Shown here: positions 17,118 through 25,793 of the stretch, in pieces
Position numbering within the stretch: the first letter of the stretch is position 1
Layout: each line of letters begins with the position of its first letter
Assembly: GCA_026002935.1 (NCBI GenBank)
Contig: BPGH01000001.1
Span: 2,281,965 to 2,345,964 of the forward strand
Direction: 5' to 3'
DNA length: 64,000 bases
From: Acidimicrobiia bacterium
GTDB lineage: Bacteria > Actinomycetota > Acidimicrobiia > IMCC26256 > PALSA-610
Translations under genes and position numbers: made by a program
Notes under the pieces: generated by a model
Told to the model about the DNA's origin: nothing
Databases searched by the model: none
What the model saw: the letters and a program-made list of their open reading frames with translations, nothing else

Positions 17118-19747
17118 CGTCGGCGCGCCGCACCTTCGAGGCCGAGCGGCCGTACCCGCTCGACCCCTTCCAGGTGCGTGCCCTCGACGCCCTCGACGCG
17201 GGCGCGTCGGTGCTCGTCGCCGCCCCGACCGGCTCCGGGAAGACCGTCGTGGCCGAGTACGCGATCGCGCTCGCGCTCGAGGCGGGCCGGAAGGCCTTCT
17301 ACACGACCCCGCTGAAGGCCCTGTCGAACCAGAAGTTCGGCGACCTCGTGCGCGCGCACGGCGCCCGGCGGGTCGGCCTGTTGACCGGCGACAACTCGAT
17401 CAACGGCGACGCGCCGGTCGTCGTCATGACCACCGAGGTGCTGCGCAACATGATCTACGCGGCCTCGCCCGCGCTGCGCGACCTCCGCTACGTCGTGCTC
17501 GACGAGGTGCACTACCTCCAGGACCCGGCCCGCGGGGCCGTCTGGGAGGAGGTGATCATCCACCTCCCGGCCGAGATCGACATCGTGGCGCTGTCGGCGA
17601 CCGTGTCGAACGCGGAGGAGGTGGCCGAGTGGATCGGCACCGTGCGCGGCCGCACCGAGACGGTGATCGAGGAGCACCGGCCGGTCGAGCTCGAGCACTG
17701 CTACCTCGTCGGCGACCGCTCGTCGGAGCGCCTGCACCTGCTGCCCACCTTCACCCGCCACGACGGCGAGCTGGTGCCGAACCCGGTCGCGGCCCGCCTC
17801 GACGCCCGGGGCCTCCCGTCGCGGCGCGGCCGGCGGCCGCGCCTGTACAAGCCGTGGCGGCCGGAGGTCGTCGAGCTCCTCGCGGACGAGCAGATGCTGC
17901 CCGCGATCGTGTTCGTGTTCAGCCGGGCCGGCTGCGACCAGGCGGTCGAGCAGTGCGTGGCCGCCGGGCTGCGCCTGACCTCCTCGGCGGAGCGACGCGA
18001 GGCCCGCCGCATCGTGCAGGCCCGTACCCGGGCGCTCACCGACGACGACCTCGAGGTGCTCGGCTACGACGCGTGGGTCGCGGGCGTCGAGGCGGGCTTC
18101 GCCGCGCACCACGCCGGCATGGTGCCGCCCATGAAGGAGGCGGTCGAGGAGCTGTTCGCGGCGGGGCTGCTCAAGGTGGTGTTCGCCACCGAGACGCTGT
18201 CGCTCGGGATCAACATGCCGGCGCGCACGGTGGTGATCGAGAAGCTCTCGAAGTTCACCGGCGAGCACCACGAGTTCCTGACGCCGGGGGAGTACACCCA
18301 GCTCGCGGGCCGCGCCGGGCGACGCGGGATCGACGACCGCGGCTACGTCGTCGTGCTGTGGGACCCGTTCGTGCCGTTCGAGCAGGTGGCGGGCCTCGCG
18401 TCGCGTCGCACCTACGCGCTCACCTCGTCGTTCCGGCCGACCTACAACATGGCGGCGAACCTCGTGCGCCGGTACCCGCCCGAACAGGCCCGGCACCTGC
18501 TGAACCTGTCGTTCGCGCAGTACCGGGCCGACCGCGACGTCGTGGCGCTCGAACGCCAGCTCGAGCGCGCGCGCGAGCAGCTCGCCCGCGCCCGGGCGGC
18601 GGCCGCACACCCGGCGGGCGACGTGCACGAGTACCGGCGGCTCGCCGCCGAGCTCGACGCCGCGCGCCACGCGGCGTCGGGCGCGGCCGCCCGCGCGGCG
18701 CGCCTCGAGACGCTGCGCCCCGGCGACGTCGTGCTCGCCCCCCGCCGGGGCGGACGGGTGGTCGTGCTCAAGCAGGAGCGGGGCCGCGGCGGGGGACGCG
18801 TCCTGGCGCTCACGGTCGCCCGGGACCTGGTGCGCCTCGGCGCGAGCGACTTCCGTGGGCCGGTGCGGCGGGTCGCCACGATCGAGCTGCCGCGCCCGTT
18901 CGCGCCGCGCAGCCCGGCGTTCCAGCGGGCGGTCGCCGAGGCGCTGCGGCGGGTCCGCGTCGACGAGACCGGGCCGCCCGCCGACGAGACGGAGCGCCGG
19001 GTCACGGACCTCGAGGCACGCCTCGCCGCCCACCCGCTGCACGACGCGCCCGGCCTCGCCGCCTGCCTGCGGGCGGCCGCGCAGGCCGACCGCCTGGAGC
19101 GGGAGGTCGCCCGGCTCGAGCGGCGCACGGCGACCCGCACCGAGAGCCTCGCCCGCCAATTCGACCGGGTCCTCGGCGTACTGGAGGCGTGGGGCTACCT
19201 GGAGGGCTGGGGGCTGTCGCCGGCGGGGGAGCTGCTCGCCCGCCTGACGACCGAGGGCGACCTCGTGCTCGCCGAGGCGCTGCGCGAGGGGCTGTTCGAC
19301 GGCGTCGACGCCCCGTCGGTCGCGGCGCTCGCGTCGTGCTTCACCTACCAGCGGCGCGGCCCCGACGCCGACGGGCCGGCGCCGCCCGCGCGCTGGCCCA
19401 CCCACCAGGTGGCGCGCCGGGCACGGGCGATCGACCGGATCTGGCGCGACCTGAACCTCGCCGAGCGCGACGAGCGCCTGCCCGAGACCCGGCGGCCCGA
19501 TCCCGGCTTCTGCGCGGCCGTCCACGACTGGGCGTCGGGCGGGGAGCTCGCCGGCGTGCTCGAGGACGAGGAGATGACCGGCGGCGACTTCGTGCGCAAC
19601 GTGAAGCAGACGATCGACCTCCTCCGCCAGGTCGGCGACGTGGCGCCCGACCCGGCGACCGCCGCGACGGCCCGCGCGGCGGCCGACGCGTGCCTGCGGG
19701 GGGTCGTCGCCGCGTCGAGTGCCGTCGAGGTGCCGGCGGGACCGTGA
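17114..19747 (+). CDS. helY: Ski2-like DEAD/DEAH-box RNA helicase HelY
   Basis: An 877-residue superfamily 2 helicase close in size to Mtb HelY (906). Motif I APTGSGKT, Ia TTPLKALSNQK, II DEVH, III SATVSN, and the C-terminal RecA-domain motifs FVFSRAGC, HHAGM, FATETLSLGINMP and QLAGRAGRRGID are all present, followed by the Ski2-type helical region and a coiled segment (~470-560). It probably unwinds RNA in turnover or processing. The GTG at 17114 overlaps the preceding stop; the longer upstream frame is a shadow. Gene order tatC-helY is shared with Mycobacterium. Confidence 0.94.
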   Translation: MTSARRTFEAERPYPLDPFQVRALDALDAGASVLVAAPTGSGKTVVAEYAIALALEAGRKAFYTTPLKALSNQKFGDLVRAHGARRVGLLTGDNSINGDAPVVVMTTEVLRNMIYAASPALRDLRYVVLDEVHYLQDPARGAVWEEVIIHLPAEIDIVALSATVSNAEEVAEWIGTVRGRTETVIEEHRPVELEHCYLVGDRSSERLHLLPTFTRHDGELVPNPVAARLDARGLPSRRGRRPRLYKPWRPEVVELLADEQMLPAIVFVFSRAGCDQAVEQCVAAGLRLTSSAERREARRIVQARTRALTDDDLEVLGYDAWVAGVEAGFAAHHAGMVPPMKEAVEELFAAGLLKVVFATETLSLGINMPARTVVIEKLSKFTGEHHEFLTPGEYTQLAGRAGRRGIDDRGYVVVLWDPFVPFEQVAGLASRRTYALTSSFRPTYNMAANLVRRYPPEQARHLLNLSFAQYRADRDVVALERQLERAREQLARARAAAAHPAGDVHEYRRLAAELDAARHAASGAAARAARLETLRPGDVVLAPRRGGRVVVLKQERGRGGGRVLALTVARDLVRLGASDFRGPVRRVATIELPRPFAPRSPAFQRAVAEALRRVRVDETGPPADETERRVTDLEARLAAHPLHDAPGLAACLRAAAQADRLEREVARLERRTATRTESLARQFDRVLGVLEAWGYLEGWGLSPAGELLARLTTEGDLVLAEALREGLFDGVDAPSVAALASCFTYQRRGPDADGPAPPARWPTHQVARRARAIDRIWRDLNLAERDERLPETRRPDPGFCAAVHDWASGGELAGVLEDEEMTGGDFVRNVKQTIDLLRQVGDVAPDPATAATARAAADACLRGVVAASSAVEVPAGP

Positions 19748-20394
19748 TCGCGCGCGGCGAACCGTGGGGCCGCCCCGCAACCGGCCCGCCCGACCGGGAG
19801 GTCCACGGGGACGACGCGGCCCTCGCCGCCGCGGTTCGCGGCGCGCCCGGCGGTCTCGTGCGCTTCGTGCCCGCGGACGGCTCCGACGTCGCCCGCGCGC
19901 TCGGGCTGCGCCCGGGCGGCACCCCCCGCGGCACCGAGGTGCCGATGGACGCGCTGGTGCTCGGCGACGGCACCTGGGCCGTGAACGCGGTGGTCGTCGG
20001 CACCGCACCCGACCGCTGCACCCGCCTCACCCGGCGGCGGCCCCTGCGGGTCACCGTCGACGGGCGGCCGCTGTTCGACGGCCGCGCGACCGGTGTGGTG
20101 GTCGCCACCGGCCAGTGGCTGCGCGGCGGGGACGTCGCGCCCCGCGGGCACCCGGGCGACGGCCGGGCCGAGGTGCAGGTGTACCGGCTCGGCCCGGCGG
20201 AGCGGGCGGCGATGCGGGCCCGCCTCGCGACCGGCACCCACGTCCCGCACCCGCGCATCGTCCAGGCGGCCGCGGCGGCGGTGGAGATCGTCGCGGACCG
20301 GCCGTTGCCGGTCGAGGTCGACGGGCGGCCGCACCCGGCGGCGGCCCGGCTGGAGGCCCGGATCGTGCCCGGCGCGTACCGGCTCCTGCTCTGA
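19744..20394 (+). CDS. Protein resembling the C-terminal lobe of diacylglycerol-kinase-like enzymes
   Basis: A 216-residue protein. The stretch LRVTVDGRPLFDGRATGVVVATGQWLRGG...GDGRAEVQVYRL resembles the C-terminal beta-sandwich lobe of lipid kinases of the DAGK/YegS type, including a late VEVDG. The N-terminal nucleotide-binding lobe with GGDGT is absent, so kinase activity is unlikely. It overlaps helY by four bases (GTGA), implying co-expression. The assignment is tentative. Confidence 0.6.
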   Translation: MIARGEPWGRPATGPPDREVHGDDAALAAAVRGAPGGLVRFVPADGSDVARALGLRPGGTPRGTEVPMDALVLGDGTWAVNAVVVGTAPDRCTRLTRRRPLRVTVDGRPLFDGRATGVVVATGQWLRGGDVAPRGHPGDGRAEVQVYRLGPAERAAMRARLATGTHVPHPRIVQAAAAAVEIVADRPLPVEVDGRPHPAAARLEARIVPGAYRLLL

Positions 20395-20510
20395 CCGGCC
20401 GTCGCGCGGACCGGGGGTCGCACGCCCGGCCGACCGCCCGGGACCGCCCCGGACCGCCCGCGACGCGGTCCCCGGCGGGCCCGGTGCCGGGCTCTACCAT
20501 CGCCCTCCCC

Positions 20511-22118
20511 ATGCTCTACGCGCCGGAGACCTTCACCGAGGAGGAAGCGGCCAAGCTGCGGCCGTACTTCACGAACCTCGACGGCCCGGTCTTCGTGCTC
20601 ACGAACCTCCCCGAGGTCGTGAAGGGCGCGCTGTTCGCCCGGTACTCGCGCAGTGCGAAGAGCCTGCGCCGCCTGTTCCTCGACGAGTTCGTCGGCGACC
20701 TCGACCTCACCGGTGACCTCACCGTCGACGCGACCGTCGGGCTGGCCCGCGCCGAGGAGCTCTACGCGCGGGTGTTCTTCGACTACGGCGACGACTCGGT
20801 CGCCCAGCTCGGCGGCGTCCACCTCGCCTGCGAGCAGGCGTCGAACCTGCTCACGAAGGTCCTCGAGTGGGGCCGCCTCATGGCCTACCTCGAGCAGTCG
20901 ACCCGCTACATCCCCTACGACACCCGTCTCCAGGGCCGCTACCGCTACCTGCGGCCGTCGGAGGTGTGCGACTCGCGCCTGGGGGCGCGCTACGTCGCCG
21001 ACATGGACGCGCTCTTCGACGGCTACAGCGCGATGTTGCCCGCGATGATGGACTGGGCGCGCGAGCGCTACCCGAAGGACCCCGGCGACAGCGACTTCGT
21101 CTACAAGCAGTCGATCAAGGCGAAGGCCTGCGACGCGGTGCGCGGCGTGCTCCCCGCGGCGACGCTCTCCAACGTCGGGATCTACGGCACCGGCCAGGCC
21201 TACGAGGCGATGCTGCTGCGGATGCGGGCCCACCCGCTGCCCGAGGCCCGCACGTACGCCGACCTCATGCTGACCGAGCTGCGCAAGGTGATCCCCTCGT
21301 TCCTGTCCCGGGTGGACCGCCCCGACCGCGGCGGCGCCTGGTCGGAGTACCTCGAGCGCACGCGGCGCGACACCGCCGAGGTCGTCGCCCGCATCTTCGC
21401 CGACGGCGACGACGGAACGGGCGCGCAGGACGAGGTGACGCTCGTCGACTGGGACCCCGACGGCGAGCTCAAGGTGCTGGCGGCGATCTGCTACCCGCAC
21501 ACCCACCTGCCCGAGCACCGGATCCTCGACCGGGTGGCGCGGCTGTCGGCCGCCGAGCGCGTCGCGCTGCTGCGCGCCTACGTCGGGGAGCGCACGAACC
21601 GCCGGCACAAGCCCGGCCGGGCGTTCGAGCGCACCGCGTACCGCTTCGACGTGCTGGGCGACTACGGCGCGTTCCGCGACCTCCAGCGGCACCGGATGCT
21701 CACGATCGAGTGGCAGGAGCTGACGCCGCGCCACGGCTACGAGGTCCCGGCGCCCGTCGTCGACGCCGGGCTCACGGGACCGTTCGAGGACGCGATGGGA
21801 CGCTCCGCCGCGCTCTACGAGGCGCTCGCCGAGGAGTTCCCGGCCCAGGCGCCCTACGCCGTGGCGCTCGCGTACCGCATCCGCTACGTGATGCAGATGA
21901 ACGCCCGCGAGGCGATGCACCTGTGCGAGCTGCGCTCGGGGGCCCAGGGGCACCCCACGTACCGGCGCATCGCGCAGCGCATGCACGAGCTGATCGCGCG
22001 CCGGGCCGGGCACGTCGCGATCGCCGACGCGATGCGGTTCGTGGACCACGGCGACCACGATCTGGAACGGCTCACGGCCGAGCGCGCCGCCGAGGCGCGG
22101 CGCGCCGCGCGCACGTGA
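20511..22118 (+). CDS. Tandem ThyX-domain protein (FAD-dependent thymidylate synthase family)
   Basis: A 535-residue protein about twice the length of ordinary ThyX, built from two ThyX-like halves (about 1-255 and 270-520). ThyX makes dTMP from dUMP using methylene-tetrahydrofolate and FAD, with the signature RHRxxSxxxxSxRY. Here the N-half keeps only the end of that signature (LEQSTRY), while the C-half keeps only the beginning (QRHRMLTIEWQELTPRH). The halves look complementary, as if one active site were shared between them. A TACCAT box lies ten bases before the ATG. True thymidylate synthase activity is plausible but unproven. Confidence 0.78.
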   Translation: MLYAPETFTEEEAAKLRPYFTNLDGPVFVLTNLPEVVKGALFARYSRSAKSLRRLFLDEFVGDLDLTGDLTVDATVGLARAEELYARVFFDYGDDSVAQLGGVHLACEQASNLLTKVLEWGRLMAYLEQSTRYIPYDTRLQGRYRYLRPSEVCDSRLGARYVADMDALFDGYSAMLPAMMDWARERYPKDPGDSDFVYKQSIKAKACDAVRGVLPAATLSNVGIYGTGQAYEAMLLRMRAHPLPEARTYADLMLTELRKVIPSFLSRVDRPDRGGAWSEYLERTRRDTAEVVARIFADGDDGTGAQDEVTLVDWDPDGELKVLAAICYPHTHLPEHRILDRVARLSAAERVALLRAYVGERTNRRHKPGRAFERTAYRFDVLGDYGAFRDLQRHRMLTIEWQELTPRHGYEVPAPVVDAGLTGPFEDAMGRSAALYEALAEEFPAQAPYAVALAYRIRYVMQMNAREAMHLCELRSGAQGHPTYRRIAQRMHELIARRAGHVAIADAMRFVDHGDHDLERLTAERAAEARRAART

Positions 22119-22175
22119 GATTTTTCCGCGTGGTCCTGACCTGCACCGACGCGCGACCGTCCTGGTCAGGGCCTC

Positions 22176-22190
22176 GCGCGCTTCGCGCGC
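22176..22190 (+). terminator. Hairpin downstream of the tandem ThyX gene
   Basis: A six-base-pair GCGCGC stem with a TTC triloop lies 58 bases after the stop codon. It has no T-run behind it; the only T-run is directly after the stop. Confidence 0.4.
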
Positions 22191-22486
22191 CCGCTTGACA
22201 CGGCCCCCTCCGCTACGGCGGAATACTCGCTGCCCACGGCGCCGTGCGGCCGACGGGGCCGGCAGACGCCGGAGGCCGGCAGGGGGGCGGGGCAGCCCAC
22301 GGGCGGCGCGGGCGGAGCGCCAGGAGTCCAAGTAGAGAACGTTGCGATAACCCGTCCGCATGCTGCGGACCGGGCCAACCAGCGGCCCCAACGGTCTCCC
22401 GGCACCGTCCGCCCGCCCCGTGGTCACGCACCGCCGGGCGGCGCCCGACCGGTCGCGCACGACCCGAACGCGGCCGCGCGCGGCGT

Positions 22487-22492
22487 TATACT
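22487..22492 (+). promoter_or_regulatory. -10 box upstream of the DUF4193 gene
   Basis: TATACT in an otherwise G+C-rich setting is the best -10 match in the gap; it would give a 5' leader of about 130 bases for the gene at 22632. No clear -35 is seen. Confidence 0.4.
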
Positions 22493-22631
22493 CCGCGGCC
22501 CCACAGCGCCCGGCGCGCCGTGACGCGGGGGCGCACGAGGCTGCCCGCACGCGCGGGCCGGCACGAGCCGGAATGCGCGACGGTCCCGCACGGTTCACCC
22601 GGAACCCTGTCCCCGGAGAAGGCGCCGTTCG

Positions 22632-23093
22632 ATGAGCGACGACGAGTTCGACGACGAGGCCGATCTCGACGAGGACCTCGACGAGGAGGTGCTCGAGGAG
22701 CTCGACGCGGGCGACGACGACCTGCTCGACGACGACGTCCTCGAAGAGGTGCTCGACGACGACCTCGACCTCGTCGTCGACGACGCCGACACCGTCGAGG
22801 CGGTCGAGGAGACACCCTCCGACGAGGAGGACGACATCGTCGACCTCGACGAGGAGCTGCACCCCGACGACGTGGAGGAGGCCCTCGACGTCGTCCTGCG
22901 GGAGCGCACGGCCGCGACCGGCCTCGAGGACGACGAGGACGAGGAGGAGGACGAGCGCGGCGACGGGGGAGAGGGCGGGACGAAGATCGTGCCCCGCCGC
23001 CCCGGGGAGTTCCTGTGCAAGAGCTGCTTCCTCGTGCTGCCGCGGCACCAGCTCGCCGACGAGAAGCGGATGATCTGCCGCGACTGCGCGTGA
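22632..23093 (+). CDS. DUF4193 protein: acidic N-terminus with C-terminal zinc ribbon
   Basis: A 153-residue protein. The first ~110 residues are almost entirely Asp, Glu, Leu and Val and probably disordered or helical. The last ~30 residues carry the DUF4193 signature, with CKSC and CRDC flanking FLVLPRHQLA. This small family is restricted mainly to Actinobacteria; its function is unknown, though the acidic tail plus ribbon plan suggests nucleic-acid or transcription-related binding. The acidic part is longer than in typical members (~100 residues in total). The stop overlaps the lnt start. Confidence 0.82.
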   Translation: MSDDEFDDEADLDEDLDEEVLEELDAGDDDLLDDDVLEEVLDDDLDLVVDDADTVEAVEETPSDEEDDIVDLDEELHPDDVEEALDVVLRERTAATGLEDDEDEEEDERGDGGEGGTKIVPRRPGEFLCKSCFLVLPRHQLADEKRMICRDCA

Positions 23094-24658
23094 CCCGGGC
23101 GCGCGCCGCGCGCCTGGCCGGCGCCATCGCCTCGGGCCTCGCGCTCGCGCTCGCCCGCCCGCCCGCCGATCTCGGCCCGCTCGCGCTCGTCGCCCTCGTC
23201 CCGCTGTTCGTCGCCTGGCGGGGCCGTCCGGCACGCGGGCGCGCCGGCCTCGCGTTCGTGGGCGGCGTCGTCTACTTCGGGACGCTCGTGTCGTGGGCGT
23301 GGTACTTCGGGCCGATCGCGGTCGTCCCGCTCGTCGCCGTGCTCGCCGCGTCGTGGGCGCTCGTCGGCGCCGGCGTCGGCCTCGCGGACCGCCTCGGGAT
23401 CCGCTCGCCGTGGTCGACCGCCGCGCTGTGGGTGGTCGGCGAGGCGATCGTCGCCCGCTTCCCGCTGCGGGGCCTGTCGTGGGGCGAGGTGGGCTACGCG
23501 CTGCACGACGTCCCGGTCGCCCGGGCGGTCGCGAGCGTGGGCGGCGTGCCCGCGGTGTCGTTCCTCGTCGTCGCGCTCAACGCGCTGGTCGCCGACGCGG
23601 TCGTCGCCCGGCGCGCCCCGGCGGCCGGGCGGGCGGCGCGGCGCGCCGGCGCCGGGGCCGCGCTCGTCGGGCTGGTCGTCGTCGCGGCGCTCGTGCTGCG
23701 GGTCGAGACGGAGCCGGCCGGGGAGCTGCGGGTCGCGGTGCTCCAGGGCAACGACCGCAACCGCGACCTGACCCGGGCCGAGCGCGAGGCGCGCTACCTG
23801 CCCAACAGCCACTTCGGGCTCGCGGCGCGCGTGCGCGACCCGGTCGACCTGATCGTGTTCCCGGAGTCCAGCCTCGACGAGGACCCGCGCACCGACGACG
23901 AGCTCGGCGCGCGCGTCGCCCGCACCGCGGTCGAGCACGACGCGTGGGTGCTCGTCAACGCGACGGCCGACGGTCCCGACCCGCGCACCGAGGCCTCCAA
24001 CCTCAACGTGCTGTACGACCCCGACGGCGAGGTGGCCGGCACGTACGCGAAGCGCCACCTCGTGCCCTACGGCGAGTACGTGCCCTTCGGCGCGGTGCTG
24101 CGGCCGCTGATCCCCGTGCTCGACGAGGAGATCCCGCGCGACCACGTGCCGGGCGGGCGCGCGGGCCTGTTCGACCTCGACGGCGTGCGCGTCGCGACCG
24201 TCATCTGCTTCGAGTCGGTGTTCGGCCACGAGGTCCGCCCGCTCGTGCGCGACGGCGCCGAGGTGATCGTCGTGTCGACCAACAACCGCTCCTACCGCCG
24301 CTCCGCGAACTCGGCACAGCACCTCGCGATCGGCCAGATGCGCGCCGCCGAGACCGGCCGGCCGCTCGTGCAGGCCGCGATCTCCGGCATCTCGGCCTTC
24401 GTCGACGCGGACGGCGACGTGCACGCGACGACGGACCTGTTCGAGCGGACGACGCTCGAGGCGACGGTGACCCCCCACACCGGCGAGACCCTCTACGTCC
24501 GCTTCGGCGAGTGGGTGCTGTGGGGGAGCGTCGCCGGGCTGGTGGCCGCCGCCGCGGCACGCCTCATCGGGCGGCGCGGCCGGTCCGTAGAATCGGGCGG
24601 CACCGACGAGGTACCGGCGCCCGCCGCGGCGGGCGCGCCCCCGGGAGATCCCCGATGA
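23090..24658 (+). CDS. lnt: Apolipoprotein N-acyltransferase
   Basis: A 522-residue enzyme that N-acylates the lipid-modified cysteine of lipoproteins. About eight hydrophobic segments (residues 5-200) precede a nitrilase-fold domain whose Glu-Lys-Cys triad is visible as FPESSLDEDP, AKRHLVPYGEY and VICFESVFG. The GTG at 23090 overlaps the preceding stop by four bases and leads straight into the first hydrophobic helix, so the much longer upstream frame is not used. The lipoprotein encoded near 58.7 kb would be a possible substrate. Confidence 0.92.
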   Translation: MTRARAARLAGAIASGLALALARPPADLGPLALVALVPLFVAWRGRPARGRAGLAFVGGVVYFGTLVSWAWYFGPIAVVPLVAVLAASWALVGAGVGLADRLGIRSPWSTAALWVVGEAIVARFPLRGLSWGEVGYALHDVPVARAVASVGGVPAVSFLVVALNALVADAVVARRAPAAGRAARRAGAGAALVGLVVVAALVLRVETEPAGELRVAVLQGNDRNRDLTRAEREARYLPNSHFGLAARVRDPVDLIVFPESSLDEDPRTDDELGARVARTAVEHDAWVLVNATADGPDPRTEASNLNVLYDPDGEVAGTYAKRHLVPYGEYVPFGAVLRPLIPVLDEEIPRDHVPGGRAGLFDLDGVRVATVICFESVFGHEVRPLVRDGAEVIVVSTNNRSYRRSANSAQHLAIGQMRAAETGRPLVQAAISGISAFVDADGDVHATTDLFERTTLEATVTPHTGETLYVRFGEWVLWGSVAGLVAAAAARLIGRRGRSVESGGTDEVPAPAAAGAPPGDPR

Positions 24659-25263
24659 CCGAACCGAACCCCGACCGCGCCCGGGAAGCGCTCGAGCGGG
24701 CGATCGAGATCCTGGTCTTCGCGCCGCTCGGCGCGGGGCTGTTCGTGCGCGACAGTGCGCCGTCCCTGCTCGCCACCTTCGTCGCCCGCGGGCGCGCGGA
24801 GGTCGACCGCACGCACGAGGCCGTGTCGCGGCGCGTCACGACGGCCCGCAGCCTCGGCCAGGTCGCCGTCGCGTTCGGCGTGCCGATGGCGCGCGAGCGG
24901 CTGCGGCGGCACCTCGACGAGGCGCGCGCCCGGGCGGGCGGCCTGGTCGGCTCGCCGCGCACGCCGCCCGGCGCGCCGCACACCCCCGGCACGCCCGGCC
25001 CCCCCGGCCCGGCGGCCACCGCCGAACCGCCGCCCCCGCCCGCGGGCCCGGCCGCCGCGCCCTCCGGGGCGAACGGCGCGGCCCACGACGCACCCTCGAG
25101 CGCCGACCTGCCGATCCCCGGCTACGACGCGCTCTCCGCGTCGCAGGTCGTGGAGCGGCTCGCCGGCCTCGCCCCCGGCGAGCTCGACGCCGTGCGCGCC
25201 TACGAGCTGGCCCACCGCAACCGCCGCACGATCCTCGGCAAGATCGAACAGCTCGCGGGCTGA
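24655..25263 (+). CDS. Conserved actinobacterial protein with proline-rich linker and C-terminal helical domain
   Basis: A 202-residue protein in three parts: a helical N-terminal domain (~1-95), a Pro/Gly/Ala-rich linker (~96-145) and a C-terminal segment (LPIPGYDALSASQVVERLAG ... YELAHRNRRTILGKIEQL) that occurs in many actinobacterial envelope- or lipid-droplet-associated proteins. Function is unknown. The ATG overlaps the lnt stop (ATGA), so it is co-translated with lnt. Confidence 0.68.
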   Translation: MTEPNPDRAREALERAIEILVFAPLGAGLFVRDSAPSLLATFVARGRAEVDRTHEAVSRRVTTARSLGQVAVAFGVPMARERLRRHLDEARARAGGLVGSPRTPPGAPHTPGTPGPPGPAATAEPPPPPAGPAAAPSGANGAAHDAPSSADLPIPGYDALSASQVVERLAGLAPGELDAVRAYELAHRNRRTILGKIEQLAG

Positions 25264-25269
25264 CGGCGC

Positions 25270-25782
25270 ATGGAGGGCGCGCGCCCGGCGCGATCGGACG
25301 ACGTCCCGGCCCTCGTGCGCCTCGCGCGGGCGCTGCGTGCCGAGCTGGTGCCCCAGCGCGGCGGCGACCTGTGGGCGCGGCGCGAGGCGCGCGTCGCGCC
25401 CGAGCCCGCGGCGCTCGCCGCGCTGGTCGAGCGGCCCGACGCGGCGGTGGTCGTCGGCACGATCGACGGCGTGGTCGTCGGCTACGGGACGCTCGAGGTC
25501 GAACCGCTCCCCGACGGCACGAAGCTGGGCGTGATCGGCGACCTGTACGTGGAGCCGGCGGCCCGGGCGGTCGGGGTGGGGGAGTCGATCGCGTCGGCGC
25601 TCCTCGACGCGGCCGCGGCGGCCGGCTGCACGGGGGTGGACGCGCACGCGCTGCCCGGCAACCGGGAGGCGAAGAACTTCTTCGAGCGGGCCGGGTTCAC
25701 CGCCCGCGCGCTCGTGATGCACAAGCCGCTGCCCGCGGCGCCCGACGGCGAGGGCACCGGGACGGCGCCGGGCCGGGGATAG
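25270..25782 (+). CDS. GNAT-family N-acetyltransferase
   Basis: A 170-residue protein with the GNAT fold: N-terminal RPARSDDVPALVRLARAL, central strand pair ending in GDLYVEPAARAVGVGESIASALLDAA, the variant acetyl-CoA-binding region, and the C-terminal GNREAKNFFERAGF. Substrate is unknown. It starts six bases after the previous stop and so probably belongs to the lnt operon. Confidence 0.84.
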   Translation: MEGARPARSDDVPALVRLARALRAELVPQRGGDLWARREARVAPEPAALAALVERPDAAVVVGTIDGVVVGYGTLEVEPLPDGTKLGVIGDLYVEPAARAVGVGESIASALLDAAAAAGCTGVDAHALPGNREAKNFFERAGFTARALVMHKPLPAAPDGEGTGTAPGRG

Positions 25783-25793
25783 CGTGGCCGGCC

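Larger units (their letters stand above)
22119..22631. other. 513-bp non-coding gap, structured
   Basis: No convincing gene is present. A T5 run follows the ThyX stop (22121-22125). An inverted repeat CCTGACC/GGTCAGG (22135-22141 and 22164-22170) and a tight hairpin GCGCGC-TTC-GCGCGC (22176-22190) follow, together suited to end the ThyX transcript. A perfect TTGACA (22195-22200) has no good -10 partner. The G-rich middle (about 22250-22330) and the relatively A/T-rich patch at 22330-22350 match no RNA family I can name. An open frame at 22360-22635 has the composition of a chance frame. This is the longest gene-free stretch in the window. Confidence 0.5.

Noticed and set aside
22195-22223. 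Promoter with perfect TTGACA in the non-coding gap
   Set aside because: No -10 hexamer of reasonable quality is found at 16-19 bp spacing, so it was not listed as a promoter.
22360-22635. 91-residue open frame in the non-coding gap
   Set aside because: It overlaps the start of the DUF4193 gene, is rich in Arg/Pro/Ala like a chance G+C-rich frame, and shows no domain.
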